Source: an uncultured Bacteroidales bacterium
GTDB taxonomy: Bacteria > Bacteroidota > Bacteroidia > Bacteroidales > Paludibacteraceae
Reading direction: 5' to 3'
NCBI GenBank assembly: GCA_946405045.1
Contig: CAMJFV010000043.1
Coordinates: forward strand, 1 to 11,319
Length of the DNA stretch: 11,319 nt
In this document: positions 5,443-11,319 of the stretch, in pieces
Layout: the number at the start of each line of letters is the position of its first letter
Position numbering within the stretch: the stretch's first letter is position 1
Program-made: the position numbers and the translations under genes
The notes under the pieces: generated by a model
The model's input: only the letters and a program-made list of their open reading frames with translations
The model's database searches: none
Told to the model about the DNA's origin: nothing

Positions 5443-8400
5443 ATGAAAAAAGCGATATTTAAATTTGATTGGTTGACCAAAGCGGCTCTTTTTTTGACGC
5501 TGCTCCTTTTCTGCAATGGACAGGCCTTTGCGGGAAGAAGCATCGTGAGCAGCTCGCAAAAGATAGCTAAGGATAATGTCAATAAGGTAAAGGATTCGGC
5601 GTTAGATTTGCTTGATGAGTTTAAGACTATCAGAGATGAACTTGCAAACGCTCCATCCGACATTATGAATGAAGGCAAGAATGCTGCCAGCCAATCGCTT
5701 GACCAGTTGAACAATACAATTAAGAGCATACAGAATCTTAATGTCGACGACCTTAAGAAGATGGATCTGAACAGCTTGAAGGGTATGATCAGCGACCTCA
5801 AAAATAATGTCACTGGAAACTCTGAAACAGCTACAAGACTCAGAAATCATTTTAATACTCTGGAGGATAAGACAGCTCGATTGATAAACAATGTCAAGAA
5901 TGTAGTCAATTTCGCCTATACGATGCCTGTCGGTATGACATCCAACCGTATGAAATTTGAGATCTCTCTCGACGAGTTGGCGTATAGCAGAGATTATAAA
6001 GCCGACACTGGAGCTGTTGCATTTAATGCCCATGCCTATTGGACATTGCCTTTCTCTGTCTGTGAGCAACCGGTCACTGTTTCATTTAGGGGCGAACATG
6101 TTGTCTTGATGGGAAAAGGTGAATCGAAGATTTATCTTGAACAGGATAAAAGATATGTCAACAAAAGATATACGACATTCCCGATTTCCAAGGGCAAGAT
6201 CTATTTGGATCTCGAGGATAAATCTTATGTTGATTTCGATTGTAACGGATTCAAGGAGATGTATCTGAAAGGTCGTGTCCGTTTCACAAGCAAGGTCATC
6301 TATAATGCTGAGGTGACAGGCCCTAAAAAGGATGCTAACCCTGCAAATCCTGAAACAAAGACCGATAATAATGACGGGAAAAATGTGGATGGCAAATCTG
6401 CTGATGAAAAAAGTGCGGATAGCAAAAACTCAGATGGCAAATCAGCTGATGGAAATGATGCGGATGCAGCCCCAGTTGATGCGGACGCTGAAGATGTCGA
6501 TAACGACTCTTCGTTGGTAGCAAACTTTGAATTGCAGGTCTCAGATCTGAATGATATCCTTATTGTGGCAGGACTTGAATCTCCATTTAAGATTAAGGCC
6601 ACTCAGGATGTTATATATCAGGCACAACAGGTTGTCATCGACTTCAGTACGTCTCGAAATGCGGATAATTTCCAGTTCCCTAAGGGTTACAAATCTCCGT
6701 TCGGACCAGGGGATGACGCTTATTGGACTGGATTCGCAATCAAGACTCTTTCAGTGGATTTGCGTCAACAGTTCCCAGAATTTCCAGTAAAGGCGGATGC
6801 TTATAATATGTTGATTGATGAGACGGGAGTGTCGGGCTGGTTCGAGGCAACTATAGATAAGAAGGATCAGAAATCACAAAACAACTCAACAATCGAAGCT
6901 AAGTTTACAGGTGTCAGCTTAGGATTGTCTGGCGGCAAGGTTTCTGGCGGTGGCTTGGCAGGAGAGGTGACAATCAAGCCGTTGAAGGATAAGAATAAAA
7001 ATCCATTGGTTCTAGGCATTGACGGAAAGATGTATACGGATGCCAACGACCATTTGTGTGTGGATCTGAAGACGGAGGTGAAGAAGGATATGCAGTATGA
7101 TATTCCTCTCGTCGAGACCACAACTTTGACATTGGGTCAGGGAACATATTTCCAGTATGAGCATGTCGGAGTGACAAATGAGGAGACCAATGTTACAGAT
7201 TATAAGAATATCTATACTTTGGTTATGAACGGAGGCTTGGATATCGTCGGCAATAAACTGATAACTCTTGATGGCTTACGGTTCGAAGGGTTGAGAATCA
7301 GTTCTGGATCGCCTCACTTTGACGCAGGAAAGTTCTCTTTGAATGGTGTGGATGTGCCGGCATTGCACGGATTGCCATTCAGCATAAAATCGTTGAGTGG
7401 AAAATCAAGAGGAGACAAGGCGATCTTGGCTGCTGATGTCAACTTGACATTGATCGGCAAGGAGTCGCCTGATGATGAGAAACAAGGTGCTTCGGTGGAT
7501 GCCAAATTCAATTTGATAGCAAATGTTGGAGCCAACGATTGGAAACTCTCTGGTTTGGAGGTGGAAAAGATCGACGTCAACATCGATTATTCATCATTCC
7601 ATTTGAACGGAAAGATTAGCAGCTTTAAGGATAATGAAATCTATGGAGACGGATTTATGGGAAGCGTCAATCTGTCTATGAACATTCCTAAGATAGATGC
7701 GGGATTGACTGCTTACTTCGGAAAGACATCATATAATGATCCTAATAAAAAGACGTATAAATACTGGTATGTCTCAGGTTACTCAAGTATGCCTCCGGGA
7801 ATCGTGTTGTTCCCGCCAGCTGTATATTTGAAGTCTGTGTCGTTGGCTCTGTATAGTAAGTCTAAACCTACTTTCGATGTCAGCCAGTTTAAGGTGACGG
7901 AGGTCAAGCCAGATCCTTCTACTAAGTTTGGATTCCGTGCTGGAATCGGATTCTACGGAGCACAGGATAATTTGATCGACGCTAATGCTGAGATGGGAAT
8001 GGAGTTCAGCAGCTCAGGAGGTGTCAGCAACATGTTCTTGAACGGTAGAGTAGGAATCCTTGGAAAAGGTGAGGGAGGAAACTTCTCAGAGTCGTTCATG
8101 GTTGGTACTATAGAGTGTAAATACGACTTCGAGAACAATATCTTTGATCTTGATGTTGATGCCAAGACAGGAGGAAAAATAAAGAATATTATCAAAGAGG
8201 GTGCGTCAATGCAGCTCCACACAGAGCCATCGAAGTGGTATTGCCACATCGGTACCGCATCGTCACCTGTCAAGTTGACATTTATGGAGAAGATCAATGG
8301 CTCGACATATTTGATGTTCGGTCATGATATTCCTACTACATTGCCTCCATTGGATCCGAAGATCTCAGCGATGTTCAACGTTACACAGTCTACAGCAACA

Positions 8401-8910
8401 TCTACAGACCACTCTGATATGTTCAAGGCTGGAACAGGATTCGCGTTCGGTGTGGCTCTTGCATTTGATGTCCATCTTAACAGTTTCATCTATGCTGATC
8501 TTGACTTCCTTGGTGGTATAGACGTGCTTGTTGTAAGAGGAGATTTCTGTCCGGAAGCGTCAAGCAAGTACCGTGCTAAGGGTCAGGTTTACGTCTACTT
8601 GGATGCGGCTGCAGGTATCAAGTTCAGAAAGAAGAAGTTTGAGATCGTCGAGTTCTCTGCCGCTGCCGACTTGATGGGTGAGGTGCCAAAACCAGTCTTT
8701 GTGGAAGGAAACATTGCCTTTAAGTATCGAATATTGGGTGGCTTGGTACGTGGACATGCCCATGCTAAGTATACTCACGGATCTCCATGTGATCCGGGAC
8801 GTAAGGACAATGGCGTTATTTATGACGGTAGTGAGTTTAATGACTTGATTGAAGAAGAGAAAGCCACTGACAGTCAGGGCAGAGCTATCGATGTGAATAG
8901 CGAGGAATAA
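5443..8910 (+). CDS. Giant beta-rich exported protein of a conserved Bacteroidota family, unknown function
   Basis: This 1155-aa protein has a signal peptide (1-30, cleavage near QAFA). Residues about 38-152 are helical with heptad-like spacing (coiled coil). A beta-rich part at 165-290 is followed by an acidic, Asp/Ser/Lys/Ala linker (about 294-357) with degenerate GKSAD-type repeats. The long remainder is beta-rich, with short repeated patterns such as the stretch YWTGFAIKTLSVDL (427-440) and LIDETGVSGWF (457-467). The C-terminal third carries patterns I recall from large uncharacterised Bacteroidota proteins: KWYCHIG (931-937), then YLMFGHDIPTTLPP (956-969), and a final glycine-rich barrel-like part with RILGGLVRGHA (1096-1106). 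No enzyme motif and no type IX secretion C-terminal domain is apparent. It follows the barrel gene by 14 bases. I infer a periplasmic or surface scaffold; the relative family is from memory, not a search. Confidence 0.75.
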   Translation: MKKAIFKFDWLTKAALFLTLLLFCNGQAFAGRSIVSSSQKIAKDNVNKVKDSALDLLDEFKTIRDELANAPSDIMNEGKNAASQSLDQLNNTIKSIQNLNVDDLKKMDLNSLKGMISDLKNNVTGNSETATRLRNHFNTLEDKTARLINNVKNVVNFAYTMPVGMTSNRMKFEISLDELAYSRDYKADTGAVAFNAHAYWTLPFSVCEQPVTVSFRGEHVVLMGKGESKIYLEQDKRYVNKRYTTFPISKGKIYLDLEDKSYVDFDCNGFKEMYLKGRVRFTSKVIYNAEVTGPKKDANPANPETKTDNNDGKNVDGKSADEKSADSKNSDGKSADGNDADAAPVDADAEDVDNDSSLVANFELQVSDLNDILIVAGLESPFKIKATQDVIYQAQQVVIDFSTSRNADNFQFPKGYKSPFGPGDDAYWTGFAIKTLSVDLRQQFPEFPVKADAYNMLIDETGVSGWFEATIDKKDQKSQNNSTIEAKFTGVSLGLSGGKVSGGGLAGEVTIKPLKDKNKNPLVLGIDGKMYTDANDHLCVDLKTEVKKDMQYDIPLVETTTLTLGQGTYFQYEHVGVTNEETNVTDYKNIYTLVMNGGLDIVGNKLITLDGLRFEGLRISSGSPHFDAGKFSLNGVDVPALHGLPFSIKSLSGKSRGDKAILAADVNLTLIGKESPDDEKQGASVDAKFNLIANVGANDWKLSGLEVEKIDVNIDYSSFHLNGKISSFKDNEIYGDGFMGSVNLSMNIPKIDAGLTAYFGKTSYNDPNKKTYKYWYVSGYSSMPPGIVLFPPAVYLKSVSLALYSKSKPTFDVSQFKVTEVKPDPSTKFGFRAGIGFYGAQDNLIDANAEMGMEFSSSGGVSNMFLNGRVGILGKGEGGNFSESFMVGTIECKYDFENNIFDLDVDAKTGGKIKNIIKEGASMQLHTEPSKWYCHIGTASSPVKLTFMEKINGSTYLMFGHDIPTTLPPLDPKISAMFNVTQSTATSTDHSDMFKAGTGFAFGVALAFDVHLNSFIYADLDFLGGIDVLVVRGDFCPEASSKYRAKGQVYVYLDAAAGIKFRKKKFEIVEFSAAADLMGEVPKPVFVEGNIAFKYRILGGLVRGHAHAKYTHGSPCDPGRKDNGVIYDGSEFNDLIEEEKATDSQGRAIDVNSEE

Positions 8911-8919
8911 AGGGAAAAC

Positions 8920-8951
8920 GTGAATGGACTGCCAGATGGCGGTCTGTTCAC
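8920..8951 (+). promoter_or_regulatory. 14-pair RNA stem-loop between giant and FN3 genes
   Basis: Arm GTGAATGGACTGCC (8920-8933), loop AGAT, arm GGCGGTCTGTTCAC (8938-8951). All 14 positions pair if three G-U wobbles are allowed, and every departure from perfect symmetry is wobble-compatible on the + strand only. It starts 9 bases after the stop of the giant gene. There is no U-tract behind it, so it is not a textbook intrinsic terminator; an mRNA 3'-end stabiliser, processing site or partial terminator fits better. Confidence 0.65.
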
Positions 8952-8970
8952 AAGATTCTCAAAAAATAAG

Positions 8971-8978
8971 TAACTTTG
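8971..8978 (+). promoter_or_regulatory. Putative -7 box (TAACTTTG) for the FN3 gene
   Basis: TAACTTTG matches TAnnTTTG exactly and would place a start site near 8985, giving a leader of about 35 bases to the ATG at 9020. No good -33 TTTG is seen at the expected distance, where the stem-loop arm lies. Placed just after the hairpin, it would let the FN3 gene be transcribed independently of the giant gene. Confidence 0.4.
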
Positions 8979-9019
8979 GACTGTTTTTATGACGTCCGCA
9001 AATGTGACAATATAGAATT

Positions 9020-11143
9020 ATGAAATACATAAGTAGAATTATTCTCATTTTCGTGACCCTCTTTTCTTTCTTTGGAAATGGTTGGGCTGCAGATAAGGAT
9101 ATTGTGGTTTTGAGTTTCAACCATGGTGATTCTGTCTCGTTGAGATGGGCTCCAGGTTCAGAGGCATTGTTCAAGCGAAGTGTGAAGTCAGGTTATCTTG
9201 TGCAGCGTAAAGCGGTGGGCGAGAAAACATGGAAAAATATCTCGTCTGTGTTGAAACCAGCTTCCAACGAACGTCTCGCTATTATGGAGGCGGTCAATCC
9301 GGACGCATCGACAATTAAGGAGGTGTTATATCCGTCGGCAGAAAGAAATTCTTCTGATGTGCCAGCCGCAGCTAATCCGTATGAGCCTCGACTGGAGTCA
9401 GTCCCAGGAGAGGTGAAACTGGAGGACGCATTGCTTTACATGATGGCGTTGTTCTCATGTGATATCAACAAACAGGTGGCTGATGCGGCCGCACTCCTCT
9501 ACGTCGACAAGAATGTGGATAAGACTGCCCGCTATGAATACCGTGTCATTTTCGCTGATGACGAGAAGTCAAAGAAGGTGAATGTGTCAACTGTCGTGGT
9601 TGATATGTCTAAAAAGACAGTCCTTCCTACACCTCAGGATTTTCAGGGATATTTCGATGAGAAATTTGTTCACTTTGAGTGGAGCGTGGCCAAATTCACT
9701 GGCTATTACTCTGCATATAATGTGGAGCGCAGTACGGACAGCATCCATTTTGAACCGTTGAGAAAACGTCCTTTCGTCCAGGCGTATTCTAAGGATGAGA
9801 TGTCTGATCTGGCTGTCTTCCGTGACACATTCCCTACGGAAGAGGGCACTTTCTATTATCGTATGGCAGGATATTCGCCATTCGGTTTCTACGGCCCTTA
9901 TTCAAAGGTGGTGAAGGGAGAACCAAAATTCAATTTTGACAAGTTGCCTTTGAAGGTAGATACTATTATCGTAGACAACAAGTCGGAGGAGATCCGTTGG
10001 TCTTTCGACAAAAAATATGAGAAGAAGATCAAAGGATTCAAGATCAGCCGAACTCCAGACTACAAGACGTTCAGCTATGAGAACAGTGAACTGATCCCTG
10101 CCAACAAACGTAGTTATAAACTGCCTACAAGATACGACCGCACACAATATTATGCTGTGATTGCTGTAGGTGTGAAGGATACTCCACAAAAAACACAGGA
10201 GAAACAGTCAAACTATAAGATGTCATTCCGCGCAGACACCATCCCTCCCGTCGCACCGACAGGATTGAAAGCTGTGATGGATTCTTCCGGTGTCGTAAAT
10301 ATATCATGGGATCCTAATAAAGAGCCAGACATCTTGGGTTACCAGTTGTTTATTTCAAACTCTGGCAATGAAATGGATTACTATAATGTGACGCCGACAA
10401 TATACCCTCTGACAACTTATAAAGATACGCTTCCGCTGAACACATTGACAAATGTGGCTTACTATCGTGTGAATGCGATAGACAAAAACTACAACCGTTC
10501 AAAATGGTCGGAGGCAGTGAAGGTGATGAAGATTGATACAATTCCTCCTGTGCCTGTTTCCTTCAAGTTCTTGAAACAGCCTAAGTCGAAGGTTATTGTG
10601 GAGTGGGAGAATTCTCCTTCTATTGATCTTGACCGTATGGAATTGTATCGTCAGATTGATGACACCGGCAAGGTCCGTCTGATTCAGACATACGATTTGA
10701 AAAAGAAGAAAAAACCGTCTAAATATGAGGAAAAAGAGGAGTTCCCAGGTCAGTATGTCCAGTATTTCATGGTCGTTTATGACGAGGTGGGCAATGCTTC
10801 TAATTCCCATTCTGATAGAATGTTGACGAAGGGAGAACGACCAGGTTGTATCGGAAATCTAAAGGCGGTATTGGTTGTGAATGAAGATAAAAAGGAGATC
10901 AGATTGGATTGGGAGATCACTTCAAATGAGCCTATCAACAGATTTGTCGTATATCGTAAGAAAGATGACGGACAGATGCTGGATATCGCTTTGTTGAAGC
11001 CTAATCAGGTGTATTATGTCGATAAAAAGATCTCTATCGGTTCCTCTTACAAATATATTGTCAGACCGTTTTCTTCAAACCGAGTATGTCCAGCGGTATA
11101 TTCAGAACCTGTATATTTTGAGGGTATCAACACCCATAAGTAA
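9020..11143 (+). CDS. Exported multi-domain fibronectin type III-like protein
   Basis: This 707-aa protein has a signal peptide (1-23, cleavage near GWA). About six Ig/FN3-like beta-sandwich units follow, roughly 24-195, 203-300, 306-405, 408-504, 509-605 and 608-702. Typical FN3 marks are the Trp of strand B (LRWAPG, FEWSV, IRWSF, ISWDPN, VEWEN, LDWEI) and the tyrosine strand (FYYRMAGYS, YYRVNAIDKN). Two units are joined by the linker DTIPP (406-410 and 506-510). Unit 1 is split by an insertion at about 75-165 with a helical ALLYMMALFSCD core. The opening (GDSVSLRWAPG, then GYLVQRK) matches what I remember of an FN3 family found beside giant and TANFOR proteins in Bacteroidota. It has no enzymatic motif; a role as extracellular or periplasmic connector or binding protein is inferred. 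It lies 109 bases after the giant gene and 69 before the next. Confidence 0.8.
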   Translation: MKYISRIILIFVTLFSFFGNGWAADKDIVVLSFNHGDSVSLRWAPGSEALFKRSVKSGYLVQRKAVGEKTWKNISSVLKPASNERLAIMEAVNPDASTIKEVLYPSAERNSSDVPAAANPYEPRLESVPGEVKLEDALLYMMALFSCDINKQVADAAALLYVDKNVDKTARYEYRVIFADDEKSKKVNVSTVVVDMSKKTVLPTPQDFQGYFDEKFVHFEWSVAKFTGYYSAYNVERSTDSIHFEPLRKRPFVQAYSKDEMSDLAVFRDTFPTEEGTFYYRMAGYSPFGFYGPYSKVVKGEPKFNFDKLPLKVDTIIVDNKSEEIRWSFDKKYEKKIKGFKISRTPDYKTFSYENSELIPANKRSYKLPTRYDRTQYYAVIAVGVKDTPQKTQEKQSNYKMSFRADTIPPVAPTGLKAVMDSSGVVNISWDPNKEPDILGYQLFISNSGNEMDYYNVTPTIYPLTTYKDTLPLNTLTNVAYYRVNAIDKNYNRSKWSEAVKVMKIDTIPPVPVSFKFLKQPKSKVIVEWENSPSIDLDRMELYRQIDDTGKVRLIQTYDLKKKKKPSKYEEKEEFPGQYVQYFMVVYDEVGNASNSHSDRMLTKGERPGCIGNLKAVLVVNEDKKEIRLDWEITSNEPINRFVVYRKKDDGQMLDIALLKPNQVYYVDKKISIGSSYKYIVRPFSSNRVCPAVYSEPVYFEGINTHK

Positions 11144-11169
11144 AGAGTTGAGAAGAGAGAGTTGAGAAG
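11144..11169 (+). repeat. Purine-rich 12-base direct repeat after the FN3 gene
   Basis: AGAGTTGAGAAG occurs at 11144-11155 and again at 11158-11169, separated by two bases, directly after the FN3 stop codon. The rest of the 69-base gap is AT-rich and has no clear terminator, -7 box or ribosome-binding site. No function can be assigned. Confidence 0.6.
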
Positions 11170-11212
11170 TAAAAAGATAAAAAAGTAAGCGTTAGCCCAA
11201 TATATTCAAACG

Positions 11213-11319
11213 ATGAAACTGAGACGTTGGTTCACCCTACTATTGCTAGCCATGCTGCCGATAATGGCGATGGCACAGAGTGGCACTGTATATCCTATAG
11301 ACTTGTCGGTGATGATGAC
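11213..11319 (+). CDS. N-terminus of a TANFOR-like secreted protein (3' truncated by window)
   Basis: Only 35 codons are visible. MKLRRWFTLLLLAMLPIMAMA is a strong signal peptide with likely cleavage AMA-QS at residues 21/22. The mature start, SGTVYPIDLSVMM, resembles the opening of TANFOR-domain proteins of Tannerella and relatives, which begin with a YPV-like strand before a PPYS motif; that motif would lie just outside the window. The family assignment is from memory and a short match. The ATG at 11213 is the only start that includes the whole signal peptide. TANFOR proteins are usually very large, so this is probably the main surface product of the gene train. Confidence 0.6.
   Translation, partial: MKLRRWFTLLLLAMLPIMAMAQSGTVYPIDLSVMM

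Overview
The window reads as a Bacteroidota chromosome fragment, most likely from Bacteroidales (Prevotella/Bacteroides-like); I would not name a genus. The reasons are start codons without clear Shine-Dalgarno sequences but with A-rich leaders, -7 boxes of the TAnnTTTG type, short TGATTRA tracts between genes, and several protein families typical of this phylum. Every gene I accept is on the + strand. I see no tRNA, rRNA, CRISPR array or transposase, and no gene-free stretch longer than about 230 bases.

Left end (1-1086): a visibly AT-rich pair of overlapping genes. The first is the 3' end of an unrecognised protein. The second is a membrane-anchored, ankyrin-like protein. Their composition differs from the rest of the window, and they look like accessory genes, possibly immunity-type.

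Middle (1087-3666): an AAA_14/DUF4143-type ATPase gene lies between two direct copies of an 89-base structured repeat. Each repeat copy abuts, on its outer side, an array of TGATTRA heptamers, so the ATPase has the layout of an exchangeable cassette. A pair of operator-like palindromes spaced 33 bases apart precedes its -7 box. After the right-hand repeat comes a RhuM-Fic/Doc fusion protein whose ATG is formed at the end of the heptamer array.

Right half (3698-11319): the main structure of the window, a gene train for envelope or surface proteins, each with a signal peptide. In order it holds a 576-aa outer-membrane beta-barrel, an 1155-aa beta-rich giant protein with an N-terminal coiled coil and an acidic linker, a 707-aa protein made of fibronectin type III-like units, and the first 35 codons of a protein whose start resembles TANFOR-domain proteins. 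From memory of the families, giant protein, FN3 protein and TANFOR protein recur together in Bacteroidota without an assigned function. I infer an outer-membrane/surface assembly or cargo-display module. A perfect 14-pair RNA stem-loop and a separate -7 box between the giant and FN3 genes suggest that the train is differentially expressed rather than one uniform operon.
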